Program-made: the position numbers and the translations under genes
NCBI GenBank assembly: GCA_020853975.1
Contig: JADYXW010000058.1
Coordinates: forward strand, 1 to 53,586
Source of the DNA: Phycisphaerales bacterium
Lineage (GTDB): Bacteria; Planctomycetota; Phycisphaerae; Phycisphaerales; UBA1924
Direction: 5' to 3'
DNA: 53,586 bases
The notes under the pieces: generated by a model
The model's input: only the letters and a program-made list of their open reading frames with translations
Database searches by the model: none
What the model was told of the DNA's origin: nothing
Part shown: piece by piece, positions 28,312-37,469 of the stretch
Position numbering within the stretch: position 1 is the first letter of the stretch
How the letters are laid out: each line of letters starts with the position of its first letter

Positions 28312-30842
28312 GACGTGGGCCCCTGCGGCGCTTCGGCAGGCGCGGAGTTCGGCTCGGCGGCGGGTCCCGACGGAACGCGCTGCGTGTCGGGGGCCTTCAT
28401 GGACTTGCGGAGCTCGTCCAGCCGCTGCCGGAACGGTTCATTCACCGGGCTCATGCTCTCGCTCGTCGTGTTGTTGACCACCACGGGTGTGATGAACACG
28501 AGCAGCTCGGACGTCACCTCGCTCTTGTCGCGGCTGCGGAACGCCCAGCCCAGGATCGGGATGTCTCCGAGCAGGGGCACCTTCCGCAGGATGTTCGTGT
28601 CCTGCTTCCTCAGGATGCCTGAGATCACCACCGTCTGGCGGTCCTTCACGATGAGCTGCGTGGTGGTCTGCCGCCGGTCGAAGATGAACCCGCCGTTGGT
28701 CGTCTCCTCGGGCGAGATCGACGAGACCTGCAGGTTCACGCGCAGGTCGACGTCGCCCTGCACCGTGATGCGGGGCCGGGCCTTGAGCTGGATGCCCACG
28801 GCGCGATAGTCAAAGGTCTGCGTGACGCTCCCCGTGTTCGCGGTCTGGCTGGAGGTTGGCACCAGCACGTCCTGCCCGTCGAAGAACTCCGCCTCCTGGT
28901 TGTCGGCGGTGAAGACCTTCGGCTCGCTCAGGATGTTGACCGACTGCTTCTCTGAGAGAGCCTGGAGCAGCAGGTTGAGATTCACGCTGCTGTTGAGGAC
29001 CGAGGTGTCGAAGAGCGACGTCGCCCAGTTGTTGCGCGTGCCGCTCGCGTTGTTCCCGATGCTGATCGAGTTGTCCGCGTTCGAGGGGTTCAGCGTCTGG
29101 CTCGACCAGCGGAGGCCGAGTTGCAGGCTGTCGGTCGCGGAGACCTCCACCACCATCGCCGCGATCAGCACCTGGCGTCCCGGCTTGTCGAGCATCTCGA
29201 TCATGTCGAGCACGGACTGCTTGTACTCGGGCGGTGCCGTGACGAGCAGCGCGTTCTGGCGCCAGATCGGCACGATGCGGAGTTGGCCCACGAGGTTCGA
29301 GCTCGCACGCCGGTCGGTGGGCGTGCGCGACCGCTGCCACCAGAACGCGATCGTCTCCGCCGTGCTTCCCTCCTCGCCGGTGGTGTTGCTCGTTGACGAC
29401 GTGGACTGCTCCACCGCCGACTGCGAGAACGGGCTCACGTTCGACGAGCTCGCGGAGAGCCCCTGCTCTGACCGGCGAACCGACGCGAGCGTGCCGTCCT
29501 GCGCCAGCAGAGCGTTGAGTTGTTCGGACAGGTCCTCCGCCGAGGCGTGCTTGAGCTCCACGACCGACGGGAGACCGACGGTCTGGGGCTGATCGAGGTC
29601 CGCGATGATCTTGTCGATCACCGCAAGGTTGTCCTGCGACTTGGCGACGACGATGAGCCTCCCGGCGTCCGGCACGGCCTGAAACGAGAACTGTCCGGCG
29701 AGCCGCCCCACGCCCTGGGAGCTCGACGCGGACGAGGTGTTCCCGCCCTGCTGCCCGCCTCCCCCCTGGTTGGTGCGGCCCGCCTGCGGGTTGGCCCGCC
29801 CGAACATCCCCTCCAGCGCGTCGCGGATCTTGATCGGATCGCTGTTTTTGAGGTCGTAGACCTTGGGAACGACCGCCTCCTCGGGAAGCTGCTTGTCCCA
29901 ATAGTCGTTGATCTGCGCACGGATCTGGTCGAGAATCGTGGGGTCGGCCACGACCGTCACCGCGTTTTGCTGCGTGTTGGCCGTCACGCGGACCTCGGTG
30001 CTGGCGGACGTGCCGCCCTCCCCGCCGCCCCCCGAAACGCCCGCGAACCGGAAGAACCCGCCGCCCGGGCCCTGGTTGTTCTGGTTGCTTTGATTGGACC
30101 GGCGGTTGCCGCCCCCCCCGGTGCCGGAGCCCCCCTGAAAGAGCTCCTCGATGTTCGCCTTGACCGCCTCCGCGTCCGCGTAACGCAGCCGAAAGGTCTC
30201 CGTCTGCAGAGCCGCGGACGACGGACGATCCAGGCTGGTGATCAGCCGCTCCATGCGCTGCTGGAGAGAAATGGGCCCGATGATCGCGACCTGGTTGGAC
30301 TCCTCGTCGATGTTGAGCTTCGCGTAGTCGGGCACCGCGTCCTTGATGACGTCGCCCAGCGCCTTGGCGGTCGAGTTCCGCAGGGCGAAGACCTTCTGCA
30401 CCAGCGTGCCGCTGTCCCGCCTGCTCAGCACGCTCTCGCTGGGCGGAATCACCGGCACGTCGTGTTTCGAGACCTCCTCGATCGCGCGGAGCGTGATGAC
30501 GTGCTCGTTCTCGACCACACCCACGCCGTTCTGTGCCAGCGCCTGGAACACAAGGTCCAGCGCCTGCTCCCGCGGAATCGGCCGATCGTTCAGCACGGTG
30601 ATCTTGCGGCTCATCACGTCCTGCTGAGGGATCACGACCTTCCCCGTCGCCTGGACGATGAAATCAATGAGCTTCTCGACCGTGACCTGCTTGAAGGCCA
30701 GGGGCGTGGGCTCTCCCTCGACCGGGCGGCGGCCGGACGGGCCGGTGGGCTGGCCCTCCTGGGCCAGGGCCGAGAGGCCAAGGCCCGCGAGCGCCACCAG
30801 GGCCGAGGCAGTCATCACGCGAAAGTGTGCGTGCTTGTTCAT
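28308..30842 (-). CDS. gspD: Type II secretion secretin GspD, system 2
   Basis: 844 aa. Secretins form the outer-membrane channel. A signal peptide (1 to about 28) precedes N0 (LAFKQVTVEKLIDFIVQATG), several N domains, and the secretin core with VPLLGDIPILGWAF and ELLVFITPVVV near the C-terminus. Two low-complexity Gly/Asn/Gln/Ser inserts interrupt the N-domain region (about residues 240-290 and 350-385). They are longer than in typical GspD and probably disordered. A third Ser-rich insert lies after SASSSNVSP. The start at 30842 is supported by AAGGA and the signal peptide. It is the only secretin gene in the window, and its stop overlaps the lipoprotein start by 4 bases. Confidence 0.94.
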   Translation of the reverse strand: MNKHAHFRVMTASALVALAGLGLSALAQEGQPTGPSGRRPVEGEPTPLAFKQVTVEKLIDFIVQATGKVVIPQQDVMSRKITVLNDRPIPREQALDLVFQALAQNGVGVVENEHVITLRAIEEVSKHDVPVIPPSESVLSRRDSGTLVQKVFALRNSTAKALGDVIKDAVPDYAKLNIDEESNQVAIIGPISLQQRMERLITSLDRPSSAALQTETFRLRYADAEAVKANIEELFQGGSGTGGGGNRRSNQSNQNNQGPGGGFFRFAGVSGGGGEGGTSASTEVRVTANTQQNAVTVVADPTILDQIRAQINDYWDKQLPEEAVVPKVYDLKNSDPIKIRDALEGMFGRANPQAGRTNQGGGGQQGGNTSSASSSQGVGRLAGQFSFQAVPDAGRLIVVAKSQDNLAVIDKIIADLDQPQTVGLPSVVELKHASAEDLSEQLNALLAQDGTLASVRRSEQGLSASSSNVSPFSQSAVEQSTSSTSNTTGEEGSTAETIAFWWQRSRTPTDRRASSNLVGQLRIVPIWRQNALLVTAPPEYKQSVLDMIEMLDKPGRQVLIAAMVVEVSATDSLQLGLRWSSQTLNPSNADNSISIGNNASGTRNNWATSLFDTSVLNSSVNLNLLLQALSEKQSVNILSEPKVFTADNQEAEFFDGQDVLVPTSSQTANTGSVTQTFDYRAVGIQLKARPRITVQGDVDLRVNLQVSSISPEETTNGGFIFDRRQTTTQLIVKDRQTVVISGILRKQDTNILRKVPLLGDIPILGWAFRSRDKSEVTSELLVFITPVVVNNTTSESMSPVNEPFRQRLDELRKSMKAPDTQRVPSGPAAEPNSAPAEAPQGPTS

Positions 30843-30895
30843 GTCGTTCCTTGTGCTGAACCCTTCAGGAGAGACCAGAGGACTACCGAAGTCTG

Positions 30896-31534
30896 TCAAC
30901 CACCGAGGCCGTTGCTGCTCGCGGGCTCGCCGCCCGCCCCGCCATCACCCGCCGAACCCGGGTTGGGCGGGTCCGCCGGGGGCGGCTCGGGCGGTGGCTC
31001 TTTCTTGGGCTCGGGTGGCGAGGCCCAGACGAGATTCTCCCGCGCGAAGAGCGGGACCTTGAACTCAACGCCACGCCACTTCAATGTCGCATCCCAGGGG
31101 GCGTTGATGGCGGAGACGGCGACGCCCTCGGACTCGTCATCACCGGGCCTCAGCCGCTTGCCGTCCGCGAACCAGACCTCGCCGTTGACCATCGCGATGA
31201 TCGCGGGTCCACCATAGCTCGACGGGGGCGGCGGCGGCGCGGGCGGGCCGGGCGGCGGGGGCGGGGCAGAGTGTGTGCCCGGAGCCGCGGGAACGTGGAA
31301 GAGCGAGCGCCCATCGACCTGGGCGATGTAGAGCTCGTACTGCTCCGCCCGTTGCTCCGACGCCTCGCTGGCCACTCGCGCCGGCACGTCGGGCCGAGGG
31401 CGGATGAGGGCATCCAGAAGCGACCATACCTGAGGCAGGACGACCAGGCCCGCGACGCACGCGACCGCGGCCGCGATCTTCCCGGGCGCCCCCAGGCCGC
31501 GCCACACCGTTCTCATGTCCGTGGGTGCTGTCAC
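30896..31534 (-). CDS. GspC/PilP-like periplasmic linker protein, system 2
   Basis: 212 aa. A single TM helix (about 19-39) is followed by a charged segment, a Pro-rich linker (PPPPPGPPAPPPPP) and a small beta domain with AIIAMVNGEVWFADGKRLRPGDD, which is HR/PilP-like. The tail is Pro, Glu and Gly rich. It directly precedes gspD on the same transcript, the position expected of GspC, the protein that docks to the secretin N0 domain. The GTG start overlaps the upstream stop by 4 bases. Confidence 0.72.
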   Translation of the reverse strand: MTAPTDMRTVWRGLGAPGKIAAAVACVAGLVVLPQVWSLLDALIRPRPDVPARVASEASEQRAEQYELYIAQVDGRSLFHVPAAPGTHSAPPPPPGPPAPPPPPSSYGGPAIIAMVNGEVWFADGKRLRPGDDESEGVAVSAINAPWDATLKWRGVEFKVPLFARENLVWASPPEPKKEPPPEPPPADPPNPGSAGDGGAGGEPASSNGLGG

Positions 31535-32139
31535 CGGGGGGTCCCCTTCTTGGCTGTCACCCAGGTCTCGATGGTGATGACCGCGTTGAGCAGGCGGCCG
31601 GACTCGCCGTCGCGGCCCTCCACCTGGCGGAGTTGCACGGACGAGATGGTAGAGACCACCGGCGTCTGCTCGAGGTCGGCAAGGACGCCCGCGACCGCCC
31701 CGGGGTGGGCCGTGAAGTCGATCGTTCGCGTCAGCCGCTCCACGCGAGAATCCTCGGGAAGTCGCTTCGTGACCAGCCCCTGCCCCATGGCGACCGTGCG
31801 GGTGGTGCCTGTGTATCCCTCGACTCCATTGGTTGCCAGAATGCCATCGATGGCGGTGTTGAGCTCTCTCGTGCGCTGGTTGTAGTCGCCGGGGAACTCC
31901 ACGGCGCCGAAGTGCGCCATGCCGAGCTTTACGACATCATCCGCGCGCCGGACCTCGTCCTTGGCCTCGGCATACTTCGCGAGGGTGGCCCGATGCACGT
32001 CGCCCAGGGCCGCGTACCTCAGGAACAGGTCCACGCCGGGCTCCACAACGAAAAAGTAGAGCCCCAGGAACACCAGGAACACCCCGAGCCAGCGGCCCGC
32101 GCGGGGCAAGCGCTGCCAGGTCTGCTTGAACCCGCTCAC
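31531..32139 (-). CDS. PilO/GspM-like protein, system 2
   Basis: 202 aa. It has one TM helix (about 17-35, WLGVFLVFLGLYFFVVEP), a coiled coil (about 45-75) and a C-terminal ferredoxin-like domain with TRTIDFTAHPGAVAGVLADLEQ and a final beta strand (ITIETWVTAKKG). It is the same length as the system 1 counterpart, with similar layout but little obvious identity. It is expected to pair with the PilN-like part of the next protein upstream. Starts and stops overlap by 4 bases (GTGA). Confidence 0.75.
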   Translation of the reverse strand: MSGFKQTWQRLPRAGRWLGVFLVFLGLYFFVVEPGVDLFLRYAALGDVHRATLAKYAEAKDEVRRADDVVKLGMAHFGAVEFPGDYNQRTRELNTAIDGILATNGVEGYTGTTRTVAMGQGLVTKRLPEDSRVERLTRTIDFTAHPGAVAGVLADLEQTPVVSTISSVQLRQVEGRDGESGRLLNAVITIETWVTAKKGTPR

Positions 32140-33902
32140 GTGCCACCTCCCTCGGACGACTTCAGCTGGTCAAAGCGGGCCTTGATCTTCGGCCACTCCT
32201 CCTCGAGCCGCTGCCTGGTGGCGGGGTCGAGCTTCGGGTTCTTCTGCGGGTAGGTCTTCCGCTTCACCCACTCCGACATCGCCGTGGCCCGGTCCATCTT
32301 CGCGATGTCCTCGTCCGAGACCGCGGGCGGGACGGTCTCGCTGGGCGAGGGTCGCCGCTCGGTCGCGCTGGGCGTCGAGCCGCCGGAGGGTGTCGCCCCG
32401 GAACTGTGGGAAGCGCCGCCCGCGCGCCGCGAGCGGGTGGGCCGCTCGCCGTTCGCGACCGAATCGTTGCTTGCGCCCTCGCCGTAGAGCCGCTGCGCCA
32501 GCGGAAGTGAGGCGAAGTCGGTGTTCTTCGCCGCGTCCGCGTCCTTGCTGATGGGCACTCTCGCGAAAGGCTGCCCGACCTGCAGCGTCATGTCGAAGTC
32601 GACCCCGCCATCCTTGAACTCGGTGCGGTTGATCGTGGACTTCGAGAACACCTTGGAGTCAACAAGCGCGGCGCCGAAGCGGGTAACAAGCTCCTGGGAT
32701 TTCGCCGTGCCCCGCAGGTTCACGTCCTGGCCCGCGTTCACCCGCATGTTGCTCACAGAAACGCCGACCGGCGCCAGCGTTGACAGGTCGTTCAACAGCT
32801 TCGTGACCGGCCACCGGCTGCCCTCGAGCTGCTGATACAGGGCGGCGCGGTCCTCCAGTTCCTTCTGCCCACCCACGCGGCTCTCGATCTCCCGCACGCG
32901 CGAGCCGAGGATGGCGGCCCGACCGGCGGCGAACGCGATCGGCGCGCCAAGCAGCAGCACGACCGCGGCACCCGCCGTCAGCCACGCGGTCCGCGGGTTC
33001 GCCAGCGCGGTGCCTATCCGCGCGGGCAGCGACATCTTCTGCTTCGGGGGCACCGAACGGATCGCGCCGAGCGCGTTCACCGAAACCCGCGGCTCGATCC
33101 CCAGCACCGCGGCGCCGAGCGCCAGACCGAACGAGTCCATCCAGGCGGCCTCGTCCCGGACCCCTCGGACCCTGGCACGCAGCCCGGCCTTGGCGGCGTC
33201 GCTCAGCACGAGCGACCGGCCACCCGGCATCCGCGTGGGCTCTTCCGCCTCTGCCGCGGTGCACGTCTCCCGGAGCACCTGCTCAGCCTCTTCACCGGCC
33301 CCCGGCCCGATCTCCGTGGGGACCACGCGGGCGACGAGCCTCGAGGGTGACTGCACGAGCACCGCAACCCCGCCCTCGCGCTCGCTCACGTACGCCGCGT
33401 GCTCACCCTTGCCCGCCCACAGCACGGCGAGCGCCGCGATGGGCGTCGCCCAGGTCTCTTCGCTCTCACCCAGCGTCTCTCTGACCGGGCCCGTCCACGC
33501 GGTCATGAGCACGTGGCGCGCTCCATCCGCCATGGGCAGCCCCACCACGCCCGCACCCCGTCGGTGCGCCGGCACGCTCGTCGGCAGCTCCGCCTCCCCC
33601 AGCAGCGAGACGGCGCCCGCGGTCTGCTCGTCGTTATCCGCGGTCCCGGCCAGTGGCAGCGTTGTCACGCGGCAGAGCGACTCCCGCAGAGGCGTCACCC
33701 GCACCACCCGGGCAGCACCCGCAAGCAGCCCAGGGAGCGCACCCTCCGCTTCCGCCCGCGTCATGCTCCGGGACTGCGAGACGCTCTGCACGCCGTCCGC
33801 GGGCGTGAGAATGACCACAGCGACCGAGTCCCCCGACTCGTGCACGCCCGCGATCACGCCGCGGTGCTCCTTGGACCGGCCTGGGGAGGTCAATCGACTC
33901 AT
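32136..33902 (-). CDS. PilM-PilN fusion / GspL-like protein, system 2
   Basis: 588 aa. A degenerate PilM-like cytoplasmic domain (about 1-290) is followed by one TM helix (about 305-327), a coiled coil and a periplasmic PilN-like domain (about 355-480; LNDLSTLAPVGVSVSNMRVNAG). The Ser/Thr/Pro-rich C-terminal extension ends with a charged helix (about 540-588), which is not typical for GspL. It overlaps the GspK gene by 4 bases. By order it is GspL, the GspE anchor. Confidence 0.75.
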   Translation of the reverse strand: MSRLTSPGRSKEHRGVIAGVHESGDSVAVVILTPADGVQSVSQSRSMTRAEAEGALPGLLAGAARVVRVTPLRESLCRVTTLPLAGTADNDEQTAGAVSLLGEAELPTSVPAHRRGAGVVGLPMADGARHVLMTAWTGPVRETLGESEETWATPIAALAVLWAGKGEHAAYVSEREGGVAVLVQSPSRLVARVVPTEIGPGAGEEAEQVLRETCTAAEAEEPTRMPGGRSLVLSDAAKAGLRARVRGVRDEAAWMDSFGLALGAAVLGIEPRVSVNALGAIRSVPPKQKMSLPARIGTALANPRTAWLTAGAAVVLLLGAPIAFAAGRAAILGSRVREIESRVGGQKELEDRAALYQQLEGSRWPVTKLLNDLSTLAPVGVSVSNMRVNAGQDVNLRGTAKSQELVTRFGAALVDSKVFSKSTINRTEFKDGGVDFDMTLQVGQPFARVPISKDADAAKNTDFASLPLAQRLYGEGASNDSVANGERPTRSRRAGGASHSSGATPSGGSTPSATERRPSPSETVPPAVSDEDIAKMDRATAMSEWVKRKTYPQKNPKLDPATRQRLEEEWPKIKARFDQLKSSEGGGT

Positions 33903-35236
33903 CGCACGCTCACCTCCTGCAGCACCACGGGCATTGTCGAACGGTCAAGCACCGCGTGAATCTCCGTCTCGATGCCCGTTCTCGTATCTCGCCCGCGGCA
34001 AGTCACCTCGTACACATTTGACCGTACGCACAGCAGTTCGTAGATGGCCGCGAGCTGGCGTCTGCCGATCCCGGGAACGCTCAGGAGGTCCGCGAGGCTG
34101 ACGAACCCGTCCGGCCGTGCCGAACGCTCCGCGATGATGGCGTCGGCAACCTCCGGGGTGATCTGTGGCAGGTACTCGAGCGTCTTGGCCGGACAGGTGT
34201 TGATGTTCAGCTTCCCGGGGATGTACGCGCCGCTCTCCGGAGCCCCCACCGTGGCCTCGTCGAGCAGCAGCCCGAGCTGCTCCCTCGTGAGGTTCTCGAC
34301 GCGCACCGTCTGGCCGCCCCCCCCCCCGCCCCCGGTCTGCGGGGCAAGCTGGCGGAGGTCGCGAATGATGAAGTCTCGCATGGCAGCGCCGGAGTTGTTG
34401 GCGACGTAATCGACGATCGCCTGGGCCTGGTTGGAGTCGACCTTCGCCCGCTGGACAAGCTCGCCCGCGTCCGCGCTCTGGAGGTCGATCTTGGGCTGCC
34501 CCGAGGGGGCGAGGGCCCCGTCGAGGCTGGTGGTGGTCAGAACGCCGGACCACGCGCGGTCGAGAATGCCATCCGCGTTGTCAGGGGGCCAGCTCTCATC
34601 CCCATCGTCCTCGTTGGGGTCAAGCAGTCCATTGAGGTTCCAGTCTTCACCCCGCACATCGCGCGGATCAACGCCCGCAACCAGCTCCATCTCGAGGATG
34701 CTGCGCATGGGCGCGTTGCGCGGCTCGTAAGGGAAGGGCAGCCCGGCGTAGTAGCCGATCTCAGCCCCGAGCGGGTTGGTGTCGTCGTCCGCGTCGATCC
34801 AGTCCAGGATGGAGTCCGCCACGTCCTCGGACATGAGGGGCTCGATCATAAGAAGCTGATCCTTCGTCAGCCGGTTGATGTTCAGCTTCGAGTGCGCGTC
34901 CGCGGGCCCCAGCACCTCGCGGGATTCCTCGAAGGTCGCGATGCGGTACGTCGCGCCGTCGAGATCGCCCGCCGACACCGCCACAAAGTCGTCCATCAGG
35001 GTGAACGCGCTGCCCGTGTCCGGGTTCTCGGTGCTCCATTCGAGAGTCGCAATGATCGACTCCAGCCCCGCACGGGCCGCCCACTGCGCCCGGACGCGCG
35101 CGAGCGCCTCCCGCCCCGCCGACGCCTGGCCGAAGGCGCTGGTCTGGATCATGCCGATGATGATCGCCGCCAGCGCGATGACCGCAAAGACCATGAGCGT
35201 CGCGAAGCCTCTTTCGCCGGGGTGGGTGCGCCTCAT
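33899..35236 (-). CDS. gspK: GspK, tip pseudopilin of system 2
   Basis: 445 aa. The leader RRTHPGERG is cleaved before FATLMVFAVIALAAIIIG; Glu5 is lacking, as is usual for GspK. The body has the GspK alpha domain with SKLNINRLTKDQLLMIEPLM and DSILDWIDADDD. Near the C-terminus is a helix-hairpin-helix region (KLNINTCPAKTLEYLPQ and LADLLSVPGIGRRQLAAIYE). DWNLNGLLDPNED (198-210) fits a calcium-binding EF-hand/dockerin-type loop. A poly-Gly run (7 Gly) lies about residue 315. GspK caps the pseudopilus with I and J, whose genes sit directly upstream. Confidence 0.88.
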   Translation of the reverse strand: MRRTHPGERGFATLMVFAVIALAAIIIGMIQTSAFGQASAGREALARVRAQWAARAGLESIIATLEWSTENPDTGSAFTLMDDFVAVSAGDLDGATYRIATFEESREVLGPADAHSKLNINRLTKDQLLMIEPLMSEDVADSILDWIDADDDTNPLGAEIGYYAGLPFPYEPRNAPMRSILEMELVAGVDPRDVRGEDWNLNGLLDPNEDDGDESWPPDNADGILDRAWSGVLTTTSLDGALAPSGQPKIDLQSADAGELVQRAKVDSNQAQAIVDYVANNSGAAMRDFIIRDLRQLAPQTGGGGGGGQTVRVENLTREQLGLLLDEATVGAPESGAYIPGKLNINTCPAKTLEYLPQITPEVADAIIAERSARPDGFVSLADLLSVPGIGRRQLAAIYELLCVRSNVYEVTCRGRDTRTGIETEIHAVLDRSTMPVVLQEVSVR

Positions 35237-35922
35237 CGAGCGCCTCCCGCGGGCGTCGTGCCGGCGCTGTCCTCTTCCTCCGTCGTTTCGAGCGGGATGG
35301 GCACGCGGTCGATGGCCACCAGCCGCCGCGCGACCGAGGTCGTCCGTCTGTCGTCCGAGGTCGCGCTCACCACCACCCGCACCGCGTGGGGCATCCCGTC
35401 CGAATCAGAATCCCAGGAGTCGAACCACGCGCTGCCGTCAAAGGCCTGGATCGACAGAGACGTGATGCCCGAGGCGACCGTGGACGCGACACCCCCCGCG
35501 TCCAGATACAGATCAAACGCCGGATCGGTCCGCCTCCAGAGTGCCGCGGCCCCGCCGGCAACGCCCGGCCGAATCCGGTACTGCACCTCGACCTCGGGGC
35601 CCTCCGCGATACCGTCCTCGCCCCGCACGGGCCGCGAGGCATTCGAGAGAATGAGCAACTCGTCCGTCTCGACGCCGGGGGCGCCGCTGTTCACCACCAG
35701 CACACGGGCAAAGGTCAGCTCGTAATGCCGCACAACGTTGGAGAGGTCCAGCGCGATGCGCGACGCCGCCGCGTCGCTCCTCCCGTACGCCTGCTGCCTC
35801 GCGATCGACGACGCCCTCGCCCGCTGAAGGCTCGACACGCTGCTCACAACGGCGCCGGCGACCAGCACGCCGATCACCGAGGTCACGATCAGTTCCACCA
35901 GCGTAAACGCGCGGCGGCTCAT
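35233..35922 (-). CDS. Minor pseudopilin, GspJ-like, system 2
   Basis: 229 aa. The leader MSRRA is cut before FTLVELIVTSVIGVLVAG; Glu5 is present and the -1 residue is Ala, not Gly. The body is beta-rich, with a C-terminal acidic Thr/Glu tail. It fits GspJ by length, by the strand-rich body, and by its position before gspK. The start and stop each overlap a neighbour by 4 bases. Confidence 0.78.
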   Translation of the reverse strand: MSRRAFTLVELIVTSVIGVLVAGAVVSSVSSLQRARASSIARQQAYGRSDAAASRIALDLSNVVRHYELTFARVLVVNSGAPGVETDELLILSNASRPVRGEDGIAEGPEVEVQYRIRPGVAGGAAALWRRTDPAFDLYLDAGGVASTVASGITSLSIQAFDGSAWFDSWDSDSDGMPHAVRVVVSATSDDRRTTSVARRLVAIDRVPIPLETTEEEDSAGTTPAGGAR

Positions 35923-36380
35923 GGCAGCACCCCCGCCAGGCGGTCGGTCGTCTCCGGGGGCTTGCGGTCAGGGTCCGGCTCGTCGCCCAGCCTCGGGGCG
36001 ATCAGCGTGTGGACGGTCTCGCTGTGGGGCTTCCCGCTCTCGTCCCATGTCACGGTGCACGAAACTCTGAACGGCTGTCCGGCGGTGCCCTCCTGGATGC
36101 TCAGCGCGTAGCGGAACCTCGCGTAGGGCTCGTCGCACGGCCCCTCCAACGCTCCAAAGGCGGTCGCGTAATCCTCCGGCCCCTTGGCGAGCACCATGTT
36201 CAGCCGCTCATCGATCAGCATCGCCGCGATCTGGAGGTTCTCACCCGCCCGCTGAGCCGAAACCGCCCGCGCCGAGAGCCCGATCATGACCGCGAGCGCC
36301 ACGCCCAGCATGACGACACCCACCAGCACGTCCACCAGCAGCGCGCCGCGCCTTGATCCGTACCGGTCCGTGCTCACCAT
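35919..36380 (-). CDS. Minor pseudopilin, GspI-like, system 2
   Basis: 153 aa. The leader MVSTDRYGSRRG is cut before ALLVDVLVGVVMLGVAL. Position 5 carries Asp instead of Glu. The small body contains FRYALSIQE and FRVSCTVTWDES strands. The order I>J>K on the transcript fits the tip complex. The start at 36380 overlaps the upstream gene by 7 bases. Confidence 0.72.
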   Translation of the reverse strand: MVSTDRYGSRRGALLVDVLVGVVMLGVALAVMIGLSARAVSAQRAGENLQIAAMLIDERLNMVLAKGPEDYATAFGALEGPCDEPYARFRYALSIQEGTAGQPFRVSCTVTWDESGKPHSETVHTLIAPRLGDEPDPDRKPPETTDRLAGVLP

Positions 36381-36970
36381 GGGGTCACCCCCTGGCCGTT
36401 GGCGTCTAGGTCGATGAACTCCGAGCCTTCCACACCCTCGCGCGCGGGCGTCTGGCCCGCGGTCACGACCGCTCGGGTCGCCCGGGGAGCCAGGTCCACC
36501 CGCCACAGGTTCTGGCCCCCCGCGTCGGCGAGAACCATCGCGATGGCCGGCCTCATCTGGTTCTGGGGCAGCTCCACCCGCCACTGCCTGGGATCGAGCG
36601 ACGACCCGTCCGCCCAGGCCTCCAGCACGCGGGCGTTCCCGATGTCCGCGGCGGGCGCGAGCGCGTCGGGCTTCCACACAGCCGCCGCCCCGGACTCCGG
36701 CTCCGGCACCACGAGCGTCACAAGCCGCAACCGCCCGTCTCGGGCGTCAAACTCGACCGCGATGCGCTGGCTGAGAAGCGAGTCCCTGCGTGCCGCGATC
36801 GTGAGAAGGTCCGCCAGTCTCAGCGCGCTCGCCTGCACCTCCCGACCCCGTGTGGAGATCATCCGGGGAACGACCGCCATGGCGAGCACACCCAGGATCA
36901 CGACAACCACGACCATCTCCACCATGGAGAAGGCGCTTCGTCGGGCGGGCATGGCTGTGGCGTGTCTCAC
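36374..36970 (-). CDS. Minor pseudopilin, GspH-like, system 2
   Basis: 198 aa. The processing motif RRSAFSMVEMVVVVVILGVLAMAVVP has Ala at -1 and Glu at +5, followed by the long helix with ALRLADLLTIAARRDSL typical of GspH. The rest is beta-rich and includes RIAVEFDARDGRLRLV. The start is either a GTG at 36970 or an ATG at 36952; neither has a strong ribosome site, so the N-terminus is uncertain by six residues. It sits 19 bases after gspG. Confidence 0.78.
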   Translation of the reverse strand: MRHATAMPARRSAFSMVEMVVVVVILGVLAMAVVPRMISTRGREVQASALRLADLLTIAARRDSLLSQRIAVEFDARDGRLRLVTLVVPEPESGAAAVWKPDALAPAADIGNARVLEAWADGSSLDPRQWRVELPQNQMRPAIAMVLADAGGQNLWRVDLAPRATRAVVTAGQTPAREGVEGSEFIDLDANGQGVTPW

Positions 36971-36989
36971 GGGCGCTGCCTGGCGCGGC

Positions 36990-37442
36990 CTACTTCTTGC
37001 CGTTCACGATGTCCGCGGCTTCACCCTCGCCACCCATCTGCCCGTCCGCGCCGTAGCTGACGATGTCGAAGTCCACGTTGACGTCGCCCGGGATGCGGAG
37101 CCCGAAGAGGTTGCCCCAGGGATCCTTCAGGGCGTCGAGGTTGTCCACATAGGGGTGCCACTTGTCGGCCTCGATGTTCGCGGGCTTCACGAACAGAATT
37201 TCGATGGAGGCGCCGGAGTCCGGCATGTAGTGGTCGGCGATGAACAGCTTCATCTGGGTCGCCAGCGACTCCGCGTTCGCGCGTGCCACCGCCTGGCGGC
37301 TCTGGCCGATGCGCCCCAGCAGCCGCGGGGCGATGAGCGCCGCCAGCACGCCCAGGATGACCACGATCACGATGACCTCGATGATCGTGAAGGCTCGCCG
37401 GGCGTGCCCGGTGCGACGAATGCGTGTTGACCTGGGCATCAT
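36990..37442 (-). CDS. gspG: Major pseudopilin GspG, system 2
   Basis: 150 aa. The leader HARRA is followed by FTIIEVIVIVVILGVLAALI, with Glu5 and Ala at -1. The C-terminal half carries the canonical GspG ending: the DPWGN segment and SYGADGQMGGEGEAADI, the calcium-loop region. Length and motifs match classical T2SS GspG, the main pseudopilus subunit. The double ATG at 37437-37442 is preceded by GGAG. It lies between gspF and gspH in usual order. Confidence 0.9.
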   Translation of the reverse strand: MMPRSTRIRRTGHARRAFTIIEVIVIVVILGVLAALIAPRLLGRIGQSRQAVARANAESLATQMKLFIADHYMPDSGASIEILFVKPANIEADKWHPYVDNLDALKDPWGNLFGLRIPGDVNVDFDIVSYGADGQMGGEGEAADIVNGKK

Positions 37443-37469
37443 GTGAGGACTCCAAGAAGGTGAACGAGA

